A stretch of 9,406 bases of DNA, taken from Patescibacteria group bacterium AH-259-L07. GTDB lineage: Bacteria > Patescibacteriota > Patescibacteriia > UBA2591 > UBA6264. A program made the position numbers and the translations under genes. Below, one piece after another: positions 4,941 to 9,406 of the stretch. The DNA lies in NCBI GenBank assembly GCA_027718005.1, contig JALLOP010000055.1:1-9406 (forward strand), in the 5' to 3' direction. Under the pieces are notes generated by a model. The model did no database searches and was not told where the DNA came from. It was given only the letters and a program-made list of their open reading frames with translations. Position 1 is the stretch's first letter, and the number at the start of each line of letters is the position of its first letter.

Positions 4941-4984
4941 CATAACCTGGAGGATACGGGTTCGAGTCCCGTCCCCGCAATACG

Positions 4985-5013
4985 GCCCTCCATTGCCTAA
5001 AGCAATGGAGGGC
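4985..5013 (+). other. 12-bp perfect hairpin between the two tRNAs
   Basis: GCCCTCCATTGC-CTAAA-GCAATGGAGGGC fills most of the spacer between the two tRNA genes. No T-run follows, so it is not a normal terminator. A processing signal or insulating structure that keeps the tRNAs folding separately is plausible. Confidence 0.7.
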
Positions 5014-5018
5014 GACTT

Positions 5019-5091
5019 GGCAGGGTAGCTCAGCGGTAGTAGCACCAGTATCATAAACTGGCCGTCGCGGGTTCGAATCCCGCCCCTGCTA
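5019..5091 (+). tRNA. tRNA-Met (CAU), elongator type
   Basis: A 73-base cloverleaf: acceptor GGCAGGG/CCCTGCT with G1-U72, D-stem GCTC/TAGC with one 13-22 mismatch, anticodon stem CCAGT/ACTGG, loop ATCATAA with anticodon CAT, T-arm GCGGG-TTCGAAT-CCCGC and A73. CCA is not encoded. The paired G1 and overall sequence separate it from the initiator. A CAU tRNA could also be tRNA-Ile2 (lysidine-modified); the GGCnGGGTAGCTCAG start favours elongator Met. Its 3' end, terminator and the promoter beyond are the right arm of the inverted repeat. Confidence 0.9.
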
Positions 5092-5149
5092 TTTTCAAAA
5101 AAGCGAGGTAATTCCTCGCTTTTTTGGTTGGGGAAAACTGGTGTTGACA
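5068..5149. repeat. Right arm of inverted repeat
   Basis: T-arm and acceptor end of tRNA-Met, terminator and GGTTGGGGAAAACTGGTGTTGACA. It matches the minus strand of 4012-4103 with few differences and one 14-bp gap. Beyond the -35 box the similarity stops, and each arm leads into an unrelated small gene. Confidence 0.8.
5097..5125 (+). terminator. Terminator of the tRNA operon
   Basis: A6-GCGAGG-TAATT-CCTCGC-T6, a perfect symmetrical hairpin starting six bases after the tRNA-Met. It works in either direction. Confidence 0.8.
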
Positions 5150-5171
5150 GAATATTGTTTTGCTGTATATT
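5144..5171 (+). promoter_or_regulatory. Promoter of the 93-aa membrane protein gene
   Basis: GGTGTTGACA gives a perfect -35 (5144-5149), followed by a 16-bp spacer and TATATT (5166-5171). It shares its -35 block with the promoters at 2859 and 4012. Confidence 0.65.
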
Positions 5172-5211
5172 TATAGATGTTAACGAGTTGCTCTTAAGAA
5201 AAGGAGGAAGT

Positions 5212-5493
5212 ATGATATTTTCTGGATTCATCGCAGTAGTATGTGGACTCTTATATAGCGTTCTTGCATTATCCTTTGCAACAAAGATAGCACCGATAGT
5301 GCCACTTACGCTTGGTATAGTAGCTACAGTTGTATTAATATTCGTTGCAATGTTAATCCTCGATTTTCTTTTCATTGGCGATCTTTTTAGTAAAAAGAAA
5401 ATCAGAATAGTGAGAAGAGATCCGTATATCGTGACATTGTTTGTGATATCGTTTGTGACGAGCCTCATAGTTTTGTCTCATGTTTCTGTATAG
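5212..5493 (+). CDS. Small membrane protein, 93 aa
   Basis: The start is the ATG at 5212 with AAGGAGG four bases upstream. The open frame reaches back to 5128, but that part overlaps the promoter and is rejected. Three hydrophobic segments are visible: about 2-23, 27-54 (long, ending FLFIGDLF) and 72-91. A basic cytoplasmic stretch SKKKIRIVRRD (59-69) lies between the second and third. I do not recognise a family. Own promoter, and a bidirectional terminator 93 bases downstream shared with the convergent protease gene. Confidence 0.7.
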   Translation: MIFSGFIAVVCGLLYSVLALSFATKIAPIVPLTLGIVATVVLIFVAMLILDFLFIGDLFSKKKIRIVRRDPYIVTLFVISFVTSLIVLSHVSV

Positions 5494-5585
5494 CTCTTTA
5501 TCAAAATTTAGGCAGATGAAGATTCCGCACGAGTTTTTCAAGAGGTCTACTTTTTATTTAGAGAAAATGTAATAAGGAGACAAAG

Positions 5586-5622
5586 AAAAAAGACCACTTA
5601 CTATATACGAGGTGGTCTTTTT
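5586..5622. terminator. Bidirectional terminator
   Basis: AAAAAAGACCAC (5586-5597) with GTGGTCTTTTT (5612-5622). A- and T-tracts on both sides let it serve both the 93-aa gene (+) and the protease gene (-), which converge here. Confidence 0.75.
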
Positions 5623-5633
5623 AATATGCAATT

Positions 5634-6236
5634 TTATGCTTCTGCTTTTGGTGGATGCAAATCTTCTCGGCATGAATAAATAAATGGCAAAAGATAGGTA
5701 ACCGGTAATATAATACCTATTTTTGCCTCATTATATGTCTGAATACCCTTGAGTACACCAATTAATTCACCTGTATGATTATATATGCCAGCTCCAGACA
5801 TGCCCGGGACAACAGTGCCATCAACATAGTAGTACATCATATTATCATCGCCAATAGCTGAAGTACTGATATATCCACTAAAGACTGGTTTTTTTAATTT
5901 ATCAAAAGGTGCTGTCCAAAAAACAAATTCTCCTTGTTCAACATCAGGTGCTATTTTTAGATTAGGTTTATGAAATGCAGGCTTGTTTATCGTGAGTACC
6001 GCTATCTCTGCTTCGCTTAAAAAAGAACCTTCATTTCGCACCGGATATATTTTTTTATCTTTGATAACTATTGTTTTTCCTGTGGTACAGTGAAGTGGCG
6101 CAAGGATTTTATTTTCCGCAATAATGATTCCCGCGCCTTCTATCGTGTTATTTTTGGATACAACTGTGCTCAACGTAATAACAGCATTTTGCTGCGCTTC
6201 GTGTAAAAGCTTGGGGTCAATTACATATTTCTCCAT
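5634..6236 (-). CDS. Trypsin-like serine protease domain protein
   Basis: A 200-aa protein with a two-barrel trypsin-like layout. AGIIIAENKILAPLHC carries the likely catalytic His49, in the place of the usual 'LTaaHvv'. SEAEIAVLTI (74-83) aligns with the 'DiAvLki' motif, but the Asp is Glu77. VVPGMSGAGIYN carries Ser147 in GxSGxx, followed by GELIGVLKG. There is no signal peptide or membrane segment, so it should act in the cytoplasm, unlike most Deg/HtrA proteases. There is no PDZ domain. With Glu for Asp, activity may be low or the protein may act as a binding module; that is inference. Start: ATG preceded directly by AGGAGGAGGG, a very strong but closely spaced ribosome site. Monocistronic. 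Confidence 0.75.
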   Translation of the reverse strand: MEKYVIDPKLLHEAQQNAVITLSTVVSKNNTIEGAGIIIAENKILAPLHCTTGKTIVIKDKKIYPVRNEGSFLSEAEIAVLTINKPAFHKPNLKIAPDVEQGEFVFWTAPFDKLKKPVFSGYISTSAIGDDNMMYYYVDGTVVPGMSGAGIYNHTGELIGVLKGIQTYNEAKIGIILPVTYLLPFIYSCREDLHPPKAEA

Positions 6237-6280
6237 ACCCTCCTCCTTTCTCTATGTGAAAAAGCTATATTATATAGTAG

Positions 6281-6310
6281 ATTATATCATTAATAAATAA
6301 AAAATGTAAG
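6281..6310 (-). promoter_or_regulatory. Promoter of the protease gene
   Basis: On the minus strand, CTTACA (6305-6310), four of six to consensus, an 18-bp spacer and TATAAT (6281-6286). A second TATAAT lies about ten bases downstream. Confidence 0.5.
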
Positions 6311-6319
6311 TGTTTGAAT

Positions 6320-6357
6320 AAAAAAAGAAGACCATATCTATTGTTAAGACATGGTCT
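6320..6357 (-). terminator. Terminator of the micro-protein operon
   Basis: AGACCAT (6329-6335) with ATGGTCT (6351-6357), followed on the minus strand by TCTTTTTTT. The hairpin overlaps the TAG stop of the second gene. Confidence 0.65.
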
Positions 6358-6535
6358 ATTCTTTTTTCTTTTTCTTTTTATACCACCTTGCCAAGACAAT
6401 GCCAGTGATGGATCCTGCTACTAATCCAATTACTGATTGTGTATAAAGACTAATAATGCCACCCACGAAAATCCCAGCGACAATTATAAGATTTGCCTCT
6501 TCATGGCCGTTTTTTTTCTCGGTTTTTTCACTCAT
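6356..6535 (-). CDS. Small membrane protein, 59 aa (operon gene 2)
   Basis: The chosen start is the ATG at 6535, which overlaps the end of the upstream gene (ATGAGTGA, eight bases) and suggests translational coupling. AAAGGG lies eight bases upstream. A GTG seven codons earlier (6556) is possible but lies deeper inside gene 1. The protein has a charged N-terminus (MSEKTEKKNGHEE), two glycine-rich hydrophobic stretches (about 15-32 and 35-50, with GIFVGG and GLVAGSITG) and a basic tail WYKKKKKKE. It is a likely bitopic or hairpin membrane protein with a cytoplasmic Lys tail. Family not recognised. The composition matches gene 1, so the two products may associate. Confidence 0.65.
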   Translation of the reverse strand: MSEKTEKKNGHEEANLIIVAGIFVGGIISLYTQSVIGLVAGSITGIVLARWYKKKKKKE

Positions 6536-6692
6536 CTTCTTTTCCCTTTGATTCACGCCATGCTTGTATTTTTATATATCCAGCAGCAATTCCTGATGCG
6601 ATTGGTATTACCGCAGGCAGATATCCTAGAACAGTACCGATTACAAGCCCGACAGGGACAACAATGCCATAGAAGATAGTTCGTGTTGTCAT
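6528..6692 (-). CDS. Micro membrane protein, 54 aa (operon gene 1)
   Basis: A short gene that a 60-residue cutoff would miss. The ATG at 6690-6692 is preceded by AAAGGAGG with an eight-base gap, an excellent ribosome site, and by a long leader with a consensus promoter. The product begins MTTRTIFYGIVVPVGL and has one or two hydrophobic, glycine-rich stretches (6-24 and 26-40), then KIQAWRESKGKEDE. The frame ends at TGA 6528-6530, overlapping the start of gene 2. The lengths, two Gly-rich helices and charged tail echo gene 2. Function unknown; small membrane pairs of this kind include holin-like, toxin-like and stress proteins, but nothing here selects one. Confidence 0.65.
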   Translation of the reverse strand: MTTRTIFYGIVVPVGLVIGTVLGYLPAVIPIASGIAAGYIKIQAWRESKGKEDE

Positions 6693-6715
6693 GTGATTTC
6701 CTCCTTTGTATTGAC

Positions 6716-6809
6716 CCCGTTTAGAGAATGGAAGAGATCTTTATCAACCTAAATCTTTTTTAAAGATTAAACTTAGTTATTTAGATTGAAGCCTCAATTC
6801 TCTAACGGG
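6716..6809 (-). promoter_or_regulatory. Palindromic element CCCGTTAGAGA, copy 2, in the 5' leader
   Basis: The outer stem CCCGTTTAGAGAAT (6716-6729) pairs with ATTCTCTAACGGG (6797-6809) with one bulge. The inner stem is CAACCTAAAT (6745-6754) with ATTTAGATTG (6779-6788), tolerating one wobble in minus RNA. On the minus strand it fills most of the ~130-nt leader of the micro-protein operon. Its closing stem ends about ten bases before the AAAGGAGG ribosome site. It shares the outer stem with 3529-3589 while the interiors are unrelated. It could be a leader regulator or an inserted palindrome. Confidence 0.6.
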
Positions 6810-6828
6810 ATTGAACAGATTTGATATT

Positions 6829-6858
6829 ATTATACCACACATTAACATAATATGTCAA
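6829..6858 (-). promoter_or_regulatory. Promoter of the micro-protein operon
   Basis: On the minus strand, a perfect TTGACA (6853-6858), 18-bp spacer and extended -10 TGG-TATAAT (6829-6837). Transcription should start near 6822, just before the palindromic element. Confidence 0.8.
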
Positions 6859-6944
6859 TAACTAGTCAATACCATTGCTGTGCATAAATCATTCTCTCGC
6901 CATGAGCAGTAAATTATTTATTAGAAAAGAATTAGAAAAGGATA

Positions 6945-6971
6945 AGGCCAGCTCCTGTTAAGAACTGGCCT
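6945..6971 (-). terminator. Terminator of the 193-aa gene
   Basis: AGGCCAG (6945-6951) with CTGGCCT (6965-6971), plus two inner pairs. On the minus strand it is followed by TATCCTTTTC, an imperfect T-run. It lies 15 bases beyond the stop codon. Confidence 0.6.
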
Positions 6972-6985
6972 CAATTGTGCCTGAA

Positions 6986-7567
6986 TTAGGCGTTTGTCTC
7001 GTCATGCGCTGGCAATAACTTTGCATCTTTCGGCTTTTGCAATTTTTCCGTCTTCCTGCCCATGAGTTCTTCCAACTTCTCCACAGTTTGCATCCCAGCA
7101 TATTGGAAATAGTAACCGGGTTTTTTTCTTTTGTCTACGAAAGAGTCAACATATTTGACAGTGTAGAGTTTAGATCCGAGATATTCGCCATTAAGGGTGC
7201 TGTGGATGTTTGTTTCAAGTTGGCAGGCTTGCCAGTTTCCTGACTCGGGATCCTTTTCAAGATGGACCCACATATCAGCGATCAGATACTTTCCTGAAGC
7301 TCTGACTATTTCAGTGAACAGCATCATGTCTCGATGCCTGTTACTAAACCGCTGTATAGCCATCTTAATAGACTCCTCAGTCCCTGCAATCAACGGCTCT
7401 TTAGCTAGTCCTGCCAACTTGACAAGAGCAGTTGCTGTTTCGGTTTTGTCAGGATTAGTGTAGTAGTCGATATGTACAAGATGAGTACATAGATACTCTT
7501 TGGAAAACTTGACCAGGTAGTGAAGCTTAGCTCTACAGTCTAAAGCAGCAGTTTGACAAAATGCCAT
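6986..7567 (-). CDS. Hypothetical 193-aa protein
   Basis: I do not recognise this protein. It is soluble, with no signal peptide or TM segment. It starts MAFCQTAALDCRAKLHYLVKF and has a helical first half with several Cys and His (C4, C11, C27, H29, H32). The middle has RASGKYLIADMWVHLEKD and a polar stretch with WQACQLETNIHSTL. The C-terminal 30 residues are Lys/Glu-rich and likely disordered. Codon use looks coding throughout and a terminator follows. No ribosome site precedes the ATG. A possible minus-strand -10 (TATATT near 7580) would place the transcript start within a few bases of the ATG, so a leaderless mRNA is possible. The first codons overlap the divergent promoter at 7553-7581. 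An internal start cannot be excluded. Confidence 0.65.
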   Translation of the reverse strand: MAFCQTAALDCRAKLHYLVKFSKEYLCTHLVHIDYYTNPDKTETATALVKLAGLAKEPLIAGTEESIKMAIQRFSNRHRDMMLFTEIVRASGKYLIADMWVHLEKDPESGNWQACQLETNIHSTLNGEYLGSKLYTVKYVDSFVDKRKKPGYYFQYAGMQTVEKLEELMGRKTEKLQKPKDAKLLPAHDETNA

Positions 7568-7581
7568 TTTTGTGATAAAAT
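7553..7581 (+). promoter_or_regulatory. Promoter of the ClpP-like gene
   Basis: A perfect TTGACA (7553-7558), 17-bp spacer and TAAAAT (7576-7581). The -35 box lies within the first codons of the divergent 193-aa gene, so the two genes probably influence each other. Confidence 0.75.
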
Positions 7582-7601
7582 ATATGCAGAATCAGAAAGT
7601 A

Positions 7602-7623
7602 GATCGACCTTGAGGAGTCGATC
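7602..7623 (+). promoter_or_regulatory. Leader hairpin of the ClpP-like gene
   Basis: GATCGAC (7602-7608) with GTCGATC (7617-7623), eight-base loop, followed by A5. It lies in the 5' leader about 40 bases before the start codon. It could stabilise the mRNA or be a protein operator. Confidence 0.4.
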
Positions 7624-7663
7624 AAAAACAATGTAGGGTTCTTTTCAAAGGAGGGCAAAATAC

Positions 7664-8452
7664 GTGAAAAAAGCAGTAAAATTGTTGCAAGTGATTGCAT
7701 ATGTATTGCCCCTGTTTCTTTCGTTCGCAGCACTATATCTGTTAGCAGGGTATCTCTTGCTTATGGTAGCAAAGTTGTTATCACATACGCAATACTCCCT
7801 TTTCTTGACTATAGTAATATCCGCAGTATTAGTTAGCATATATATGTTTTTTGTATTCCTGGCTACTGCTAATATAGCCCATGTGATTACTAATCTTTTT
7901 ATGCCGCACTTACTAGTAAAATGGACAGAATATAAAGGACCGGATAAAAAAGCAATGAATCCTGTTATGGTACATGGGTTGATTACTCTGAAATTGGCAT
8001 ATAGAATCGTTCGGGAACTTAAAGCGCTCGAGAATGATACGACCGTTTCTACAATTTGTATTATTCTTGATTCAGATGGTGGGCTTTATGCGGCAGATAC
8101 TGCAATTCGTATGGCAATGGAAAAATGTCAAAAACCTATAGAGATTAAGTGTAAAGGTGCCAGATCTGCTGCAGTTGATATTCTTGCGAGCGGGACTCCA
8201 AAAAAACGGTTTCTTTACAACAATGGAAAAAAGATAGTGATTCATAATGGCCAGTCTCTTGGTGGTGAATGGCCCGGCAGTAGACTTCTAGTAGGATCTA
8301 TGATTTGTAACAGACAGATTGCAAAACTTATATCAAATAAGACGGGTCAGTCATTGAAGAGAGTGAGGCAAGATATGAAAAATAAAACATGGTTTGGGGC
8401 TCAGGAGGCAGTAGAATATGGACTCGCAGATGATGTACTTACGCAGCGCTAA
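7664..8452 (+). CDS. Membrane-anchored ClpP-like serine protease
   Basis: A 262-aa protein starting at GTG with AAAGGAGG nine bases upstream. The N-terminal 80 residues form two long hydrophobic segments (about 8-38 and 45-72). The rest, from about 130, is a ClpP/crotonase-fold protease domain. ILDSDGG (134-140) provides the oxyanion glycines. CKGARSAAVDILASG carries Ser168, KKIVIHN carries His194, and TGQSLKRVRQDMKN carries Asp237, so the full Ser-His-Asp triad is present. The end, AQEAVEYGLADDVLT, is close to ClpP. The match in the C-terminal half is to ClpP, not SppA, yet ClpP has no membrane anchor. The Ser motif lacks one residue relative to GxAASM. It is probably a membrane-tethered protein-degrading or -processing enzyme; both termini should face the cytoplasm if two helices cross. 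No Clp ATPase gene is nearby. Confidence 0.8.
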   Translation: MKKAVKLLQVIAYVLPLFLSFAALYLLAGYLLLMVAKLLSHTQYSLFLTIVISAVLVSIYMFFVFLATANIAHVITNLFMPHLLVKWTEYKGPDKKAMNPVMVHGLITLKLAYRIVRELKALENDTTVSTICIILDSDGGLYAADTAIRMAMEKCQKPIEIKCKGARSAAVDILASGTPKKRFLYNNGKKIVIHNGQSLGGEWPGSRLLVGSMICNRQIAKLISNKTGQSLKRVRQDMKNKTWFGAQEAVEYGLADDVLTQR

Positions 8453-8466
8453 TAAGTAAACAAGAA

Positions 8467-8500
8467 TTGGGCGGAATAATTTCGCCCAACTTGTTTTTTT
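8467..8500 (+). terminator. Terminator of the ClpP-like gene
   Basis: TTGGGCG (8467-8473) with CGCCCAA (8483-8489), then TTGTTTTTTT. It lies 14 bases beyond the stop codon. Confidence 0.85.
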
Positions 8501-8558
8501 TAGCCTATAGCAACACTCTATACCTGCCCCTAAAATTCGGCCGGGAGAAATAAAAATC

Positions 8559-8615
8559 ACCTGCAAAATCGCGGTCTATGGTATAGTCATAGTGTCATCC
8601 GTATTATATGCGGAT
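8559..8615 (+). promoter_or_regulatory. Promoter and possible operator of the FadN-like gene
   Basis: Extended -10 TGG-TATAGT (8579-8587). The -35 position holds only ACCTGC (8559-8564), a poor match, so an activator or the extended -10 may compensate. ATCCG/CGGAT (8597-8601 and 8611-8615) forms an inverted repeat just downstream of the expected start, where a repressor could bind. Confidence 0.5.
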
Positions 8616-8645
8616 ACAAACATGTTCTTTAAAAAGGAGAAGAAA

Positions 8646-9406
8646 ATGAAAGATATCAGAAACGTTGGCGTGTTAGGCGCTGGTGTGATGGGATCACAAA
8701 TTGCTGCTCACTTTGTTAATGCTGGATATAATGTTCTGCTCTTAGATGTGATTCCGGACTGGAAATTTGATAGCGAGGAGTTAAAAGATATAAACAACCG
8801 AAATTACCTTGTACTCAAAGGATTGAATATGGCACGATCATTCAAGCCAAGCCCGTTTGCCCTTCCAGAATTTGCTCAACTAATTACGATCGGCAATTTT
8901 AGTGATTCAAGAGACAAATTGCAAAACGTTGAATGGAGTGATGATCTTGAGAAACTAAAGGACGTAGATTGGGTTATAGAGGCAGTGGTTGAAAATGTAG
9001 ATATTAAACACAGATTACTCCGTCAGGTAGCTGAGGTTGTTCGTCCGTCTACGATTATCAGTTCAAATACGTCAGGAATTCCTTTGTCTACGTTAGCTCA
9101 CGTATTACCTGATGATCTACGCAAGAATTTTTTAGGAACACACTTTTTTAATCCACCTCGATACATGTCTATTGTTGAAATAATTCTTACTGACGATACT
9201 GCTCAAGAGGTAGTAGCACGTATTAGTGATTTTTGTGACCGCAAGCTTGGTAAAACCATTGTTATTGCCAAAGATGTCCCTGGGTTTATTGCCAATCACA
9301 TTGCCGTCCCTGGAGTTATAAAAAATATCTTGGTGATGTTAGAGCATGGATACTCAATTGAAGAGGTTGATACCATAACCGGCAAAGCCATTGGATGGCC
9401 CAAGAG
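8646..9406 (+). CDS. fadN: 3-hydroxyacyl-CoA dehydrogenase, FadN-like (5' part)
   Basis: The gene is open to the window's end: 253 codons and two bases are visible. ATG at 8646 follows AGGAG by six bases. GAGVMG (11-16) is the NAD-binding Rossmann loop. SSNTSGIP (139-146), GTHFFNPP with His166, Glu178 and FIANHI with Asn217 give the dehydrogenase catalytic set. The details NRNYLVLKGL, KDVDWVIEAVVENVD, FFNPPRYMSIVEII and GYSIEEVDTITGKAIGWPKS match the FadN branch (Bacillus type, ~790 aa) more than FadB/FadJ, where the hydratase comes first. It oxidises 3-hydroxyacyl-CoA to 3-ketoacyl-CoA in beta-oxidation. If FadN-like, an enoyl-CoA hydratase domain should follow, and a thiolase and acyl-CoA dehydrogenase may come next. 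Monofunctional 3-hydroxybutyryl-CoA dehydrogenase is less likely. Confidence 0.85.
   Translation, partial: MKDIRNVGVLGAGVMGSQIAAHFVNAGYNVLLLDVIPDWKFDSEELKDINNRNYLVLKGLNMARSFKPSPFALPEFAQLITIGNFSDSRDKLQNVEWSDDLEKLKDVDWVIEAVVENVDIKHRLLRQVAEVVRPSTIISSNTSGIPLSTLAHVLPDDLRKNFLGTHFFNPPRYMSIVEIILTDDTAQEVVARISDFCDRKLGKTIVIAKDVPGFIANHIAVPGVIKNILVMLEHGYSIEEVDTITGKAIGWPK

Larger units (their letters stand above)
4182..4980 (+). tRNA. Initiator tRNA-Met (CAU), split by a group I intron
   Basis: Exon 1 is 4182-4215 and exon 2 is 4941-4980. Joined, they give acceptor CGCGGGG/CCCCGCA with the C1-A72 mismatch that marks bacterial initiators, D-stem GAGC/GCTC with A11-U24, anticodon stem CCAGG/CCTGG, anticodon CAT, T-arm ACGGG-TTCGAGT-CCCGT and A73. 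No CCA is encoded. The three consecutive G-C pairs normal for initiators are reduced to two, because pair 29-41 is A-U. The joined loop reads CCT-CATAA, eight bases rather than seven: exon 1 holds one extra C before U33. This depends on my splice-site placement, but both intron ends are well supported. It is followed 38 bases later by tRNA-Met, probably cotranscribed. Confidence 0.9.

Noticed and set aside
5128..5211. N-terminal extension of the 93-aa membrane protein
   Set aside because: It overlaps the TTGACA/TATATT promoter. AAGGAGG belongs to the ATG at 5212.
4863..5468. 201-aa minus-strand frame
   Set aside because: It runs antisense across the group I intron core, both tRNA 3' parts and the 93-aa gene, so it is not coding.
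3528..6809. CCCGTTAGAGA palindromes as integron attC sites
   Set aside because: attC sites run AAC...GTT from 5' to 3'; these run GTT...AAC. No integron integrase is seen.
6711..6810. CRISPR array
   Set aside because: The two CCCGTTAGAGA elements are 3 kb apart, with palindromic ends and no repeat-spacer pattern. No Cas gene is present.
7664..8452. Signal peptide peptidase SppA
   Set aside because: The Ser, His and Asp motifs and the C-terminal EAVEYGL follow ClpP; the Lys of the SppA dyad is not apparent.

Overview
The window reads as a low-GC bacterial chromosome segment. It has AGGAGG-type ribosome binding sites, sigma70-like promoters (TTGACA / TATAAT, several with an extended TGnTATAAT) and intrinsic terminators after almost every gene. 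The tRNA genes do not encode CCA, and most genes stand alone or in pairs with their own promoter and terminator. The phylum cannot be fixed from this sequence. A Patescibacteria/CPR-type or other uncultured low-GC lineage is a reasonable guess, but the FadN-like beta-oxidation gene at the right end is not what a minimal CPR genome would predict.

Left part (1-2000). A short, apparently autonomous RNA gene (about 19-115) has its own extended -10 and terminator and can fold as a four-way junction. It converges on a DUF3800 gene on the minus strand. A 150-bp structured element carrying a consensus promoter then precedes a seven-TM PQ-loop/SWEET-like membrane protein.

Middle (2000-4000). Three small genes lie here: a 148-aa acidic protein (-), a 72-aa S13-like helix-hairpin-helix protein (+) and a 79-aa alpha/beta protein (-). 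The 72-aa gene is preceded by a second copy of the 150-bp promoter element, with compensatory changes in two hairpins. Around 3529-3589 is a palindromic element with outer stem CCCGTTAGAGA / TCTCTAACGGG. The same outer stem recurs at 6716-6809, in the 5' leader of a two-gene operon.

tRNA region (4000-5150). An initiator tRNA-Met gene is split in its anticodon loop by a 725-nt group I intron that carries a LAGLIDADG-like ORF. The intron core can be traced helix by helix. An elongator-type tRNA-Met(CAU) follows. The region is flanked by an inverted repeat of about 85-90 bp (tRNA 3' end + terminator + TTGACA box). Its left arm carries only a 25-nt tRNA 3' fragment.

Right part (5150-9406). In order: a 93-aa membrane protein (+); a cytosolic trypsin-like protease with Glu at the usual catalytic Asp position (-); a pair of overlapping micro-membrane-protein genes (54 and 59 aa, -), the upstream one below a usual ORF cutoff; an unrecognised 193-aa gene (-); a membrane-anchored ClpP-like protease with an intact Ser-His-Asp triad (+); and the 5' part of a FadN-like 3-hydroxyacyl-CoA dehydrogenase (+) that runs off the window.

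No single multi-gene system is evident. The most notable content is RNA-level and architectural: the intron-split initiator tRNA, the candidate small RNA, two families of structured intergenic elements, and repeated promoter modules joined to unrelated small genes.
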